Shown in pieces: positions 1 to 12,699 of a stretch of DNA of 64,000 bases. Below the pieces are notes generated by a model. The model was not told the DNA's origin, did no database searches, and saw nothing but the letters and a program-made list of their open reading frames with translations. The translations under genes and the position numbers were made by a program. Within the stretch, counting starts at the first letter, position 1, and each line of letters begins with the position of its first letter. The DNA is from Rosellinia necatrix (lineage: Eukaryota > Ascomycota > Sordariomycetes > Xylariales > Xylariaceae), in NCBI GenBank assembly GCA_021209875.1, contig JAGYVD010000008.1, positions 124,001 through 188,000 of the forward strand, in the 5' to 3' direction.

Positions 1-583
1 TAATTTTTATTGCTTATAAGCTATAGTTTTTTAATTTTATAATTATAATTGTAAAATTAAATAAAACGTAAAAATATTTAAATTAAACGCGCAATAGATT
101 TTTATAAGTTTATTTATTAATATTTAAACAGTTAAAAAATATTTTATTTTAAATAATTTTTTTAATACTTTTACTTTATTTATATATTTTATATTTTAAT
201 ATGTTATAATTTTATATTTATTTATTTATGTTGTTTTATAATTAATTTAATAGTTTATATATTATTTAAATAAATAGTTTATATATTTTATAATTAAATA
301 AAATGTTTCAAAAAGTTTTTTAATATTATAATTTTTTAGCTATAAAAGTAATTATTTTAATTTTAATTGTAATAGTAAATATTAAAACAATATTTTATTC
401 TCTGATTTTTAAATAAAAAGCTTTTAAAAATTAATATAATATATTTATAAAATAATCTGCGCGTTTTTTTTTTATAAATAAAGCGTTTTTAACAATTATA
501 AAAGCTTATGTTTTTAAAAAGCTTATTTTAAATCTAACCGCTAAAATTTACTTTTATATAAATATTTAATTAAATAATTAATT
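1..583. other. AT-rich decayed DNA, no gene seen
   Basis: Almost pure A+T with scattered GCT, AGC and ACG triplets, the residue typical of the mutated repeats elsewhere in the window. All frames are closed by TAA/TAG. I recognise no protein motif, repeat end or RNA gene. It ends at the TSD of the solo LTR that follows. Confidence 0.6.
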
Positions 584-766
584 TAATATGGTTTACTAGG
601 GGTAGTGTGGTTAAGTCTGTAAAAGTGTGATGTAGATTAGATGGAGGCTTCTGGTCCCGCCGGGACCAGAAGCCTTGTTAGGCTAGGTTACCTTATCTAA
701 GCTACACAATCCTTATCTAGCTAGCTTCGCTAGCTAGATAAGGAGCCCCCCTTCCTGACTGTGTCA
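584..766 (-). mobile_element. Solo LTR of gypsy family 1, nearly unmutated
   Basis: This GC-richer island is about 183 bp and is flanked by a perfect 5-bp duplication, TAATT, at 579-583 and 767-771. It matches the terminal repeats of the ~8.1-kb gypsy copies. Orientation is given by the coding strand of those copies, so the LTR start (TGACACAGTC) lies at the right end here. It carries the two family hairpins: a GGCTTCTGGTCCC arm pair around 650-675 and a CTTATCTAGCTAGC arm pair around 711-743. No internal element sequence adjoins it, so it is either a product of LTR-LTR recombination or a short non-autonomous insertion. Its C and G content is almost intact, unlike its surroundings. Confidence 0.85.
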
Positions 767-3700
767 TAATTATAACGTAATAATTAGCGTTTAAATTAAT
801 TAAAAACTGTAATAACATCCTGATTATAAAAGCCATGTTTATTTTTAATATTACTCCGTTATATAACCTTAATTTAATTTTTTTTTAATAAGCTTTTATT
901 TGTTTTTTTATAGCTTAGTTTAAATTATATATAAGATTTTATATAATAAAAAATAACTAATATATAAAGTAAATTATTAAATTTATAATGTTTAGCAATT
1001 TTTTAATATATTAATTATAAGCTAAAAAATTGTTTAAGCTTTTTAACTATAAATTATTTTAATTTTTAAAATTATTTAATATTGTTTCATTTTTAAGTTT
1101 ATATATTTTTTAATATTTTATACAATTTTATAATAAAATATTAAAAATCGTTTATAAAAATTATAAATATAAATTAATTTTTAATATAAAATAAATAAAG
1201 CTTTTATAAAAAGCGATTATTTTAGCATTTTAAATATTAATAAAAACTTTTATTTTAAAAAATAAAAATGTTTTAAACCGTATAACGTTTTATTTAATAA
1301 TATTATTTTATTTAATTATAAAAGCTTCCAAAAAATAATATACTATTAGCGTTTTTTAGTTTATAAAACGTTTAAAACGTAAAAATTATATTAAACTAAA
1401 TTATTTTTGAATTACAATATACTGCTAAAACTATTATAAACTTAAAGGTTTTTGCAGCAAATATTATTATATAAGTTATTTATAACGTATTTTTAACTAA
1501 AAATTATTTTATATTATAATATACGATTTATATTGCTTAACGTATTTTTTTATTAAACTTATATTAAAATATTTACTTAAAGAATAGCAGAGATTTTAAA
1601 ACTTTATTTAGTTTTATTATTTTAATTATTTTTTTTTAAACGATCTTATTTTTATATAAATATTAATATAAAACTATTTATTTATTAAATAATTTTAAAA
1701 ATCTTTTTAATTTTTTATTAGCAGTTTTAATAAATTATTTATATATATATATTTTTTAGCTTAATATTTATTTTTTTGTTTTATTTTAGTTTATTACAGC
1801 TATAAATATTATATATAATGTTTTATATTTTTAATTTTTTTATAAAACGTTTATTTTTAATTAAATAAATAAATTTCGGTAAAGTTAGATTAATTTTAAT
1901 TATTTAACATTTTAATAATGTTATTTAAATAGATTATTATAGTAAATATAAATATATTATTATTTTTTTAATATTAAGTTAAAAGTTTTAGCGTTTAATT
2001 TTTAGCTTAAGCAAAAAGCTACTAAAAATATTTTACATGTATATATATATTTTATTAGTTTGTTTAATTAATTAGTTAATTAATAAGCTGTTTATGTTTT
2101 AATAACCGGTATTTTAAAGCTATTTTATAGTATTTAATTATTTTAGTTTTAAAAAGCAACTTTTTAATCATTTTTTTAAAGCTGATTAATTTTACGTTAA
2201 ATAAAAAGCTTTTTTTTATTTTATATAATCGTTTTATTTTTTATATTTAAACTTAAAAGTTTTTTTTAACTTATAGTTTATTTTTTATTTTTAATTTTTA
2301 GTTGTTTTTTAATTTAAAAATATTTTAAAAGTTATAAGTTTATATAGCTAAATATTATAAGCGTTGTTTTTAACAGTATATTTTTTAGCTGCTTTATTTT
2401 TAACTTTTGTTTTATTAGTTAAATTAAAAATATTTCTGCAAAACATAAAAATAATAACAATATTTTTAAGCTTATATGTAGCTATAGGTTTAATATTTTA
2501 TATATTTAATATAATAAAAGATTTAAAACCTTAGATTTAATTTTAGTAATTTGTTTAATAAAAGCTTTATTAATTTTAATAGTTAGTTTTTTGTTTTTTT
2601 ACTAAAAATCTTTTATTAAACTTAATGTTTTATGTAATAATTATTTTATTTAATTAAAAATTTATATATAATATAAATTATAAACTTAATAACTTATAAA
2701 ATATTTTATATAAATATAAACTTTAGTTTTATATTTTTGCTGATTATATTTTATAAGTTTATTAATTTTATTAAATAAGCTTTATATTTATATATATATA
2801 TCCTGTTGTAATTAAAACATAGATTGTTTATTAATTTTTTAACGCGCTTTAAAATTTATTAATAAAATAAATGCTTAAATTAGTTTTTTAAAACATAATA
2901 AAACACGTAATAATTTTTTGCAGCAAAAAAGCTTTTATTATATAGCTAGACTACTGCTTTAACAGCTTTTAGCCAGAGCTTTTTTAAAAGTTCTGCTTTT
3001 TTTAATATTTTAATAGCTTAATTAATAATTTTTTAGCTAATATATTTTAACGCACCGTTTAATTTAAAACTTTTATAAATATTAGTTTATTTTTAATTTT
3101 TAATATTTAATTTAATGTTGATATTTTATTAAACTTTTAATAATAATTATTTTTTTATTATTATTTTAAATTTTATATGTTAAAAGTTTAAATTGTTTTA
3201 TTATTTAATATTTAAATTTCATAATTATATTAATAACTGCTTTTTAGCTTTAAGTAAAAAATATATATATAAATTATACCGCTGTATTTTTTTTAATAAT
3301 AAATATTTAGCTTAATTTATTATATTTTTAAAAATAATTAAGCAGATTTTAATAAATACGTTAAAACAAACAGGCTACGCGTTATTTTAAGCGTTTTTTA
3401 TCGATTTTTTTTTTAGCATGCGTTTTAGCACAGCTTTTATATTTAATTTGTAAAATTTTTTAGATTTTTAAATTTTTAATTTTATATTTAAACGTTTATA
3501 ATACGTTTTATTTTAAATAACCTGCTTTTAAATATTATAAATTTTAAAAATATAATTTTAAGTTTAAAAAGGTTTTTATAAAACAGTATAAACGTTTAAA
3601 AGTTTTAAATATAGTTGCAACGCTTAAACTAGCAGCGCTTGCTTAAATAAAATCAAAAAATTATATATATTAATTATTAATACGTTATTTAAATAAATAA

Positions 3701-5640
3701 AAATAAGCTTATATGTAAAAAAAATTAAATTATATTATTTAAATAAGTTTATAATAATTATATTATTTTTATATTTTTATATTTTAATATATAATTAATT
3801 TTATAATATTAGATTTTTTTATTTAAACAAGCTTTTAATATAATATTTATTTAAAGTTTTTAATTAAAACTATATTTTTAAAACTATATTTATAAACCGT
3901 TTTTTTAAATATATTAAATATTTTATATATAATTTTTATATTTTTTAAAAATTAAAAGTTTTATAACTTCTTTTAAACTATTTTTTATTATAAATAATTA
4001 TAAATAAGTAAAGTTTTAAAAATTTATTATTTATTAAATATAAAACGTTATAATTATTAATTAATATATTATTAAAAATATACACTGTTTAAATTTCAAA
4101 ATAATACATATTTTAGCAGTTTAAGCAATACTTTTAAAAAAATAAAATTAATTTTTATAAAGTTTATTTTAAAATTAAACTTTTATTAAACTAATTTTAC
4201 TGCTGCTAGCTTTATTATTAAGCTTTTTTAAAATATAAATTATTTAAATATTTTTAGCTTTAATTATTTATAATTTATTTAAGCGATTTTAATATATAAT
4301 TTTTAATATATTTTAATTTAATTAATTATTTTTTTAAAATAAATTATTTATTTTTAATTAGTTTTATTTATAATAGCTAGCTAAAAAATCGTATATTTTT
4401 AAGCTTTATATATAAATATTATTAGCGTTAAGCTTATATAAATATTATTATTTATTAATTAATCTGTTTAGATAATTATTTTAATTTTTATAAAATAATT
4501 TATTTTATATTTTATAAAGCTAATTTATTTATATTTAATAGCTTAATATAACAAAAATTAATGCTAATTTTTAAGTTTTATATTATATTTAATATTAAAA
4601 CTTTTAAAATTTTTTATTTATTACATAATATAATTTTTTTTTATAAATTTTTATTATTATATTAATAAATTTAATATTAGTTTAATTTAAAGCTAGTTCT
4701 TTATAAAAGTCTTTAAACAACCTTTAGTTATAAATATTTTTAAATTTTAAAAAATTATAAACAACAGCTTATAAATAAACTATTTATTATTTTTATATTA
4801 TTTATTAGTTTTAAGATTTTTTATTTAACACGTTTAAAACTTTAATATATTTTTTAAAATTATAATTTAAGCTTATAAAACTAAAAACGCTAATTAATTA
4901 TTAAATATAATAATAGTTATTTAAATTATTTATTTTCTGTTTTTATTTATTATAAGTGGAATTTTATATATTTAATTTTAATAATTCTTTTATTTATTTA
5001 TATAATCTTAAATATTTAATAAACTTCGCTAAGCTTATATTATATAATATTATAACTTTTATAATTTTTAAAATATTTAACATTAATTTATTAAATTATA
5101 TGCTTAAAATTTTGTTTTTATATGTTTTTTAAATTTAATAAAAATTTAATTTTTATTAAAAATATTAATTTAATATTAAAAAATAAATGATTTTTAATAT
5201 GTTTAAATTTATAATATTTTAAAAACTTTTATTTTTAACATAAATTTTAAACTTTTAAACTAATAAAACTATTTTATAAAACTATTTAAAATAACAAGCT
5301 TAATATAATTGGTTGTTATAATAAAAAATAAATTGCTAAGTTTTAGCAATTAAATAAAATAATTATTTTAAATATAAAGTGGCTAAAAAAAAAAAAAAAT
5401 TTAAATTAACAAGCTTTAAAACAACAATCGCTTTCATAATAAAAAATACCGGCTTGACTAATAAACCAGGCTTATAACTATCGCAAAAAAATAAATAAAT
5501 CATATAAAAACAATAAAATTAAAGCTAAGCAATTAATATAAAAAAGTTAATTTAAGCTTATATTAATAATTTATTTAGTTAAATTATATTATATAAAAAT
5601 AATTAAACTAGCTAGCTTATATATACAGCTTAAAAAAAAT
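767..5640. other. Long decayed block, probably old retroelement debris
   Basis: Nearly 5 kb of extreme A+T. The + strand is T-rich over much of the block, as in the minus-coded retroelements further right, and a Copia-like integrase relic lies on the minus strand at 2885-3060. I could not find terminal repeats that would bound an element. Nothing else here can be named from reading alone. Confidence 0.5.
2885..3060 (-). pseudogene. Ty1/Copia-type integrase relic
   Basis: Read on the minus strand from 3060 downward, one frame gives LNGALKYIS followed after stops by QAIKILKKAELLKKLW and then LKAVKAVV, a stop and LYNKS (reading TAA as mutated CAA). This resembles the Copia integrase segment QNGxxERxGG, then ARAL...LP..LWPEAV..A.YL.NR.P, in the same order and spacing. 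Only this piece of the integrase core is legible. Flanking regions should hold RT and RNase H toward lower coordinates, but I could not read them. The superfamily call is moderate because it rests on one motif block. Confidence 0.45.
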
Positions 5641-5652
5641 TATATTTTTTTT

Positions 5653-5736
5653 GCCCTGTAATTAATCTATTTAAATAAGTCAGGCTTATACAAGCCCGAC
5701 CGCTTACTTTAACAGCTACTAACTTAGCTACAGGGC
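5653..5736. repeat. Small inverted repeat in a GC-richer patch
   Basis: GCCCTGTA at 5653-5660 and TACAGGGC at 5729-5736 form 8-bp inverted arms around a ~68-bp spacer. This is weak evidence for a small element end or a chance hairpin. The patch stands out because TpC, CpC and GpG are preserved. Confidence 0.3.
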
Positions 5737-5748
5737 TTACTGCGGCAC

Positions 5749-6045
5749 TTGGGCTGCGATCACCAGCCTTCTGCCAAAGCTATCCACTTCATCGTAACAA
5801 ATATAAAAAATATTGTTTATAATAACATAAATAATAAAAATAATAAAAGCAGGAAAAACAGCGTTAATAATAGCAACAGCAGCAAAAATAATAATAGCAG
5901 CAATAAAAATAATAGCAGCAGTAAAAATAATAGCAGCAGTAAAAATAATAGCAGCAGCAGCAGTAGCAGCAGCAGTAGCAGCAGCGTAAACGTAGGCTTA
6001 ACAGCAGTAAAAACGATTTTAATAATTATTTATAATAATTTTTAA
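5749..6045 (+). CDS. Asn/Ser-rich small reading frame, function unknown
   Basis: An uninterrupted frame of 98 codons starts MGCDHQPSAKAIHF, becomes an Asn/Lys/Ser tract and then a Ser run, and ends VNVGLTAVKTILIII. The middle is a translation of a trinucleotide microsatellite, so openness there is cheap. The first 25 codons lie in a patch (5650-5800) with normal C and G content, so this stretch is less mutated than its surroundings. No domain, signal peptide or membrane helix is convincing. It could be the tail of a degraded gene whose 5' part is lost, or chance. A second Asn/Ser-rich relic lies at 49382-49693. Confidence 0.2.
   Translation: MGCDHQPSAKAIHFIVTNIKNIVYNNINNKNNKSRKNSVNNSNSSKNNNSSNKNNSSSKNNSSSKNNSSSSSSSSSSSSVNVGLTAVKTILIIIYNNF
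5870..5985 (+). repeat. Trinucleotide microsatellite (AGC/AAT units)
   Basis: Alternating AGC, AGT, AAT and AAA triplets include several imperfect copies of a unit AATAATAGCAGCAGTAAAA, ending in an AGC/AGT run. In the open frame it encodes the Asn/Lys/Ser and poly-Ser tract. AGC is a context in which C survives in this window, which may help explain its persistence. Confidence 0.8.
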
Positions 6046-6714
6046 CGATTTAAAGATATATTAATAAATAAATTATGTTAATAATTTAAAATAAAAAATA
6101 AAATAATTAATAAATATAGTATATAATAAATTATAATCAAACTTTAAAATCATAGTTTTAAAAATCATAAACAAGAAATTTATTAAAAATTAAAAATATA
6201 TTTTTAAAAAAAAAAAAAGGATATTTTATATTGATTTATTAAAGGTTTAACAAAAATATATAAAGAAACAAATTATATATAATATATATATTTAAACTTT
6301 AAAAAGAAAATCAAAAAATATTAAAAATAAAAACCTAAATATTAATTTATATTTAAACAGCTAATAAATAATCAATTATTTTTAAATATTTATAAAAAAT
6401 AGCGAAACTTAATTAAAATATAAAATAAAAATATTGTTAAAAATAAATATTTAAAAACATATTTTTTAAACGTGCTAATATAGCTAAACATAAACTATTT
6501 ATAGCTTTGAAAAAAAGCTGCGTTATATAATTTTATTTTTATTTTATTATGATATAAAAACCAGCTAATTATATAAATAAAACATGCAAATTATTAAAAT
6601 AAAAGATAATTAACTTATCAAAAATTGTTTAAAAAAACTAGTTTACATAAAAAATTTAAAAAACAATTAAAATATAAAATAATAAATTAATACATAAATA
6701 AACTAATTTAAAAA

Positions 6715-7020
6715 TATATAATAATGATATAAAACAGCTTAATTATTAAGCTAGAAACTTTAATTTTAAACATTTTTAAGCAAAAATATATATATATAAA
6801 ATATAATTTTAATATTATATTAGTAAATATTATATATATACAATAAAAATAACTTCAAAAATTATTTTTGTTATATAATTAATATATATAAATGCCTGTA
6901 GTTTATTGTATTAAATAAAAACTTTTTCATAAATGCAATTATTTATATTAAACATTTATAAAAAATTACCACTTTTTAATAATTAATAAATCTTTCTATA
7001 GATCGATCCACACCTCTGTT
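6715..7020 (+). repeat. Probable left terminal inverted repeat of copy 4-1
   Basis: The stretch reads as a C-to-T and G-to-A mutated version of the 59998-60300 end: for example AAAACAGCTTAATTATTAAG here against GAACAGCTTGGCAATTAAG there. The match continues through a shared TATATAATTAATATATATAAAT block to about 7020, then stops. The pairing with the right end (about 47240-47541) is inferred from this shared similarity. Confidence 0.5.
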
Positions 7021-7122
7021 AAAAGGTTTTATTATTAATTAAATATAATGTTTTATAATTATAAATGAATATATTTTTAAATTTGATTATACAAAACTTT
7101 TTTAAATTTCTAGTAATTTTTT

Positions 7123-7300
7123 TAACACAGTCAGAAAAGGGTTTTTATCTAGCTAGCTGCGCTAGCTAGATAAAAATTATATAAATTAAATAAAATACTA
7201 GCCTGAAGTTTCTAGTTTGTGCAGAACTAAAAGCTTTTTCTTTTTAATTTTATATTAAATTTTATAAACTTAATTATATTATTTTTAAGAAACTTTATTA
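7123..7300 (+). repeat. 5' LTR of copy 1-C (mutated)
   Basis: It begins TAACACAGTCAG (TGACACAGTCAG in the unmutated solo copies) and ends AACTTTATTA (AACCTTACTA unmutated). The TATCTAGCTAGC palindrome survives at about 7147-7171, while the second hairpin is largely erased. Confidence 0.8.
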
Positions 7301-8711
7301 AATAATATAATAAGTCTTATAATTATATAACATTAAATTTTAGTTTATTTTTTTTATACTAGCAGATAAAACACGCGTAGTTTTTTAACGTCTGCGTATA
7401 TTTAACTTTTAATACAACTTTTTTTTATATTTTCAGCAGCGCTGTTTATTAAAAAAAACAGCACTGTTAGCTATTAAATTTAGCTGTTGCTAATAAGATT
7501 TATTAATGTTTATTAATTTATAAATTTAATTAATTAAGCGATTTAATTTATTTTGTGTTAACTTGTTAATTGTTTTATTTTTATTAATATAAAAAGCAGA
7601 AAAATGTTATAACAGCAGCTAAATTTAACTCTACATTATATTTTAAATAGTTTAAGTTATTAGTTGTTTAAATATTACTACTTTTAATTATTAATATTTT
7701 AAAATAATCTGTTGTTTTTTAAACTTTAATTATTTTAGTATTAAATATTTAATAATTATAATATCATCATTAGTTATTTTTTAAACTTTAATTAATATTA
7801 TATTTAAATAGTAGTAATTATATATTTTAAACTGTAATTATTATTAGCTTTATTTTTTAAAAGCTTATATTAAGTTTGTTAATAAGTACCCAGGTTTTTA
7901 GACTATTTAATTATATTTTTATTTTATTTTAACTTTATAATTTAATTTTAGTTTAAAATATATATATAAATATGAATTTATAAAATAATTAATAATATTT
8001 ATTAATTTAATTATAAAACAATTTATATATATTTGTTCTGCTATTAATTTATTTAAATATTATTTATATATTAAAGCATAAAACTAATTTAAAACTTTTA
8101 ACATTTAAAAATTTAAAATAATTTTAATAGTTAAAAATTTAACTTTAAAGCTTATAAAAACAAAAGAAGTTTTAGCTTTTATATAATATAACTTAAATTA
8201 TTAGTTTTAAAATAATATAAAAAACGTTATTTTTGCTAATAAAACTTAAGTTTATTAACCTAGCATTTTTTAATTTATATAAAAATTAAAAACTGAAATT
8301 ATAAATATTAAATATTTTATATAAAAAATATAAATAAAGTTTAACATAAATTTAACAACAAGTTTAAATTAAACAATAATAAAAATTATAGGTTTATATT
8401 CTAAAGCTGTTCAAAAACAATATAAAATTTATAAAAGACTTAATAAAACTTTAAAATTATAGCTTAGTTTAAAGCTAAAAAATAATATTTAATAATTATT
8501 ATAGTTTTTCAATTTTTATAAAAAATAAATAGTTTTAAAACTATGTTATTAAAAATATTAATAAACTGTTGTAATAATAGTAATTTAAATTAACAAATTA
8601 AAAATTAAATTTTAAATTAAATAAATAACGTTTAAAGTTGTTTATTTTAACAATAAATTTTTATAAAATTAATATAATAAACTAAAAATAATATAATTAA
8701 AATAAAAAATA

Positions 8712-8880
8712 TGTCAAACATATTAAAGCGGCAAAAATAGTAAATCAATTAATGCAGCAACTAAAAAATGCTGGACTGCCGGCCGATATAAAGATTTTAG
8801 TTTTTAAAATATTTTATTGTGCTGCTAATTAATTATTTAAAACTGCGTTAAATATAACTAAATATTTAATAATATTACTT
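8712..8880 (+). pseudogene. Gag-region reading-frame relic of copy 1-C
   Basis: The frame beginning at about 8712 reads YVKHIKAAKIVNQLMQQ, then LKNAGLPADIKILVF and, after one TAA, LFKTALNITKYL. This is unusually long for the region and GC-richer (CTGCCGGCCGAT). The position, about 1.4 kb after the 5' LTR, suits Gag. I cannot match it to a named Gag domain. The corresponding minus-strand stretch in copy 1-A near 29,000 is more heavily mutated. Confidence 0.4.
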
Positions 8881-11639
8881 GTTTAACGTTAATATTTTAA
8901 TTATTAATATTTAACTGCAGCTATATTAGCTTTAAAATTATTACTTAAATTATTTATTTTAATACTTTTAATAAAACTAATATAAGTTTTAATAGTAGCA
9001 CTAATACTTATTAATTTAATAATCTGTTTTAAAATATAAGCTATATATTTATTAATAAAAGCTTTTTTTAAAAATAATATCATAATATATAAAGTTTTTA
9101 TTTTATATTAGTTTAAACATATATTTATAATATTTTTGTTATAAAGTTTTAAAACTATAAAATTTAATAAATAATAAAACTTATTAAAACTACTTTTATT
9201 AAATAATAATTTTAACGTTTTAAATAACTTAAATATAAACAATAAAAAAGCAGTGAAAAAAAGCTTTTAAAACGACTTTTTAATTAAAAAGTTAAAGTAA
9301 TAAAATAATTATAAATATAAACAAAAATGACAAAACAATAAATGTTTAATAGTTTTGCTTTTTATTATATAATAATAATATAAAACAATCTAATATTAGC
9401 TAGTTAAACTTAAATAAAAAAACAAAAACTATATAAACATAATAGCTAATAAAAATAAGCTTATTTTTATTAAAGTATTCTATATCGCAAAAAAAGTTAA
9501 TTTATGTTTTAAAATTGGAAAATAGTAAAACAAAATATTAAATAAATCTTAATTATATTTTAAATATTATTAAAAACACCAGTAGTTTTATAATAAAATA
9601 ATAAGCTGACTATTAATTAATAACTTAAGCTTAAAATATAAAAATTAAACGCTATTTTAAATAAAATAACTATTTAATTTAATATATAACCTGCTGTAAC
9701 AACAGAACGTTTTATTTAAAATAAATTATTATAAAAATATTATATAATAAAATACAGCTTTTACTGCGTTTATATAAAAAAACTAAAATATATTTAAGCT
9801 ATAAAATTTTAAACGCTAATAATAAAAATTAACATAATATTATAATTAAAATATAAACTACTATAAATTTTAAAATTAAGCAATATTTATTAATATTTAA
9901 TATAAAAATATTTTAAGTAAAGATATAACTTAAATAATTAAACAAAGCTTTTTTAATAGCAGCAGTAAAAATAAATATTTGCAAATTAAAAAAAAATTTA
10001 AAACTATAACAAAAGTTTAACAATTAAAAAATAAACGTTAAAAAACAAAGATTAAAACAAAAATAAAAAAATAATATAATAAAACAAAAAGAAAGCCGTA
10101 AGCTTAAAAAAAAAAAAATAACTAGAAAAAAACAGCTCAAATAAACAAAAAAATAAATATAATTAATACTAAAAAAAACGTGTTAATACAGCAAAATTAA
10201 ACTTGTTTATATTAAACATAATATCGTTTTATATTTTATTTAACTTTAAATTCAATAATAATAAAACGTTTATTATAATTAATCGTAGCTAATTATATAA
10301 GTATTACAATTAAAGGTTTAATTTAGCGTATAACCAGAGTTAACATGTTATACGTTATATTAAACGTCCGGCTAAATATATTTAAAACATATTATTTTTA
10401 ATTAAACGTATTTATAAGTAATATAATATATTATTTATGTTATATAATATATTGTTTTAATATTTATATAAATATAATCTTTTAATATTATAATAAAAAT
10501 AAGATAAAAATTATTATTTTTTAAAAAACTAATTAAATATACTATAATAAATAAAATTATAAGTTTTAAACTAAATAATAAATTAATAATCTTATTTATT
10601 TAAAAACATTTAATAAAATATATAACTTTAAAAACAGAAATAAAAATTATAATTTTTATATTTTAAAATTATTATTTAAAAATTTATTAATAATAAAATA
10701 TTATTATAAGCTTAAATATAAGCTGTATTTATTTAATAATAATAAAGTAATTTTAAAGAAATTTAAACATATTTTTAAAAATAAACAAGCCAGATTTAAA
10801 AAATTAAAAATAATTAAATTAAATATAAATAAAAGCTATATTAAAATTTTATTTATTAAGCAATAATAATTATAGATTTTATAATTATTAAAATTTATTA
10901 ACATGGCCTAGGTTATAAAAAAAAACAATATTAAAATATTATTAAAAATAACTTTTAAATATTTATAAAATATTAATTAATTATAATATAAATATAGTTA
11001 TTTTTATGAATATTAAAAATTTTGGGGTATTTTTTAAATGTTTTATAAAATAAATTTATACGTTTATAAAATAGTTTTAGCATAAAAATTATTTTAGCGC
11101 TTAAAATATTAATATTAGCCCTAATTAAATATTAACTATTATTGAAAAATAAAAACTTTATATTTAAGCTATTTTAAAAAATAATATAAGCGCTTTAATT
11201 AAGTTTATAATTTTATAAACGTAATAATAACTAATCTGTTTTTAAAACTAAAACTATTTTTCAAAATATTTAAATAAATATATTTTAAAATTATTATATT
11301 AAAAAAAGTATTAAAAATATATAAAAAGATTTTAAAAACTATAATAATAACTACAAGTTTAACAGCAGCTAAAGCTATAAATAAAATTAATTTATTATTA
11401 TTTAATACTAGCTTGTTATTTAACGCGTTTTATAATACTAAGTTTATTATTAATTTTAGTATTTTTATGTTTAAAATAAAATATATATTTTAAGAAAATT
11501 TAAATTATTAAACATATTTTTATGAATAAATTTTATTTTAATAAGTTTTATTATTACAGCTATTATTATTAATATATACTAAAATTATAACATAACTTAA
11601 TATTTAGACTTAATTATAATAAAAATTAGCACGATTATT

Positions 11640-12060
11640 AAAATAATTAGCGCGTTAGAACAACATAGAACATTTTTAAAAAGCTTTTTTTTTAATAAAG
11701 TTTTTAATATAAGAAATATAACAAGCAAAATTAATATCACTAACACAGTTATAGCAAAAATTAGCAAATAGCTAAATAAAGCTTTAAAACTTAAAATCTA
11801 CAAAATTTTATTAATATTAAATATAAAAAGCCTAGTAAAAAAGAAAGTTAAACTTTTAAATAAATAGTTTATTTATATTAAAAAAATATTACAACATTAA
11901 AAGTTTTAAGTTAATAAAAAATATTTAATATTTAAAAAACTAAAATATTATTAATATATTAAAAAAAAAAAAAAAGTTTTTCATAAATAATTAGCAATAA
12001 ATAAAACTGAATTTTTAATTATATTTTTTAATGCACGCGATTAAAAAGCGGTTAATATAA
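11640..12060 (+). pseudogene. Relic between Gag and RT in copy 1-C
   Basis: A mostly open frame reads SALEQHRTFLKSFFFNK, then INITNTVIAKISK, a stop, and LNKALKLKIYK. Copy 1-B carries the same frame on its minus strand (41.5-41.95 kb), where NAACMLVIKAGK-like and RDIIALEILS segments are readable. Comparing the two copies suggests a charged, Lys/Leu-rich protein segment upstream of RT, possibly the end of Gag or a linker to pol. No protease DTG motif was found here. Confidence 0.35.
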
Positions 12061-12640
12061 TATTTAATAAATTTTATAAGCAAAATAAAATAAAATAAAT
12101 TAAAAAGTTTTTTTATTTATATATTTAATTTTGTTATATAGCTTATATATAAAAAAACTATACTTACGTTTAACAGTTAATTTAAAAGTTTTAAATAAAA
12201 TTATTGTTTTAAACAACTATTTATTACGGTTATAATTTATAATTATAGCGTTAATTAAAAAAAAAGTGTTTAATTATAATAAATATAACTGTATTTTTTA
12301 TTAATTTATAGTTTATTCTAACTATTAAAACTAATTTATAATAATAAGTTTTTAAAAGTTAAAAGAATTAATAATAGCTTTAATAAAGTTTTATAATATG
12401 CCCGTATATATTTAATATTTTATAAAAAATTATTTTTCTTCTATAAATATTATTATAACGCTTTTATTAATAATATTATTATTTATATAATATTTTATAT
12501 TGTTTAATAAAAAAACGTTTCTTATATATTTATTTATAAAATTATTAAGCTTTTAAATAAACGCTTTAAATATATTAATAATAAAAGAAGAGCTAGTAAT
12601 ATTTAAAAACTTAAAGTTTTAACTTAATTAAAAGCTTTAA
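12050..12640 (+). pseudogene. Ty3/gypsy reverse transcriptase relic (copy 1-C)
   Basis: At 12165-12233 the frame reads LRLTVNLKVLNKIIV followed by LNNYLLRL, matching the RT core LR..VDYRALN.VTV.NRYPLPRI. At 12460-12489 another frame reads AFINNIIIY, which fits the catalytic box A(F/Y)(I/V)DDI.IYS with both Asp codons mutated (GAT to AAT); the box itself is 12463-12474. Two frames are used, so there is at least one indel between them. The order and spacing are right for palm motifs of a gypsy-type RT. It cannot be functional. Confidence 0.7.
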
Positions 12641-12699
12641 AATAATATTTAAAAACATAAGATTTTTTAAATATTATGGCTATATTATATTAAAATTAT

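Noticed and set aside
584..766. Reading the 183-bp elements as SINEs or MITEs
   Set aside because: Tempting because TAGTGTGGTTAAG looks like a tRNA A-box. However, three full copies carry the sequence as direct repeats at both ends with 5-bp TSDs and gypsy pol between, so it is an LTR.
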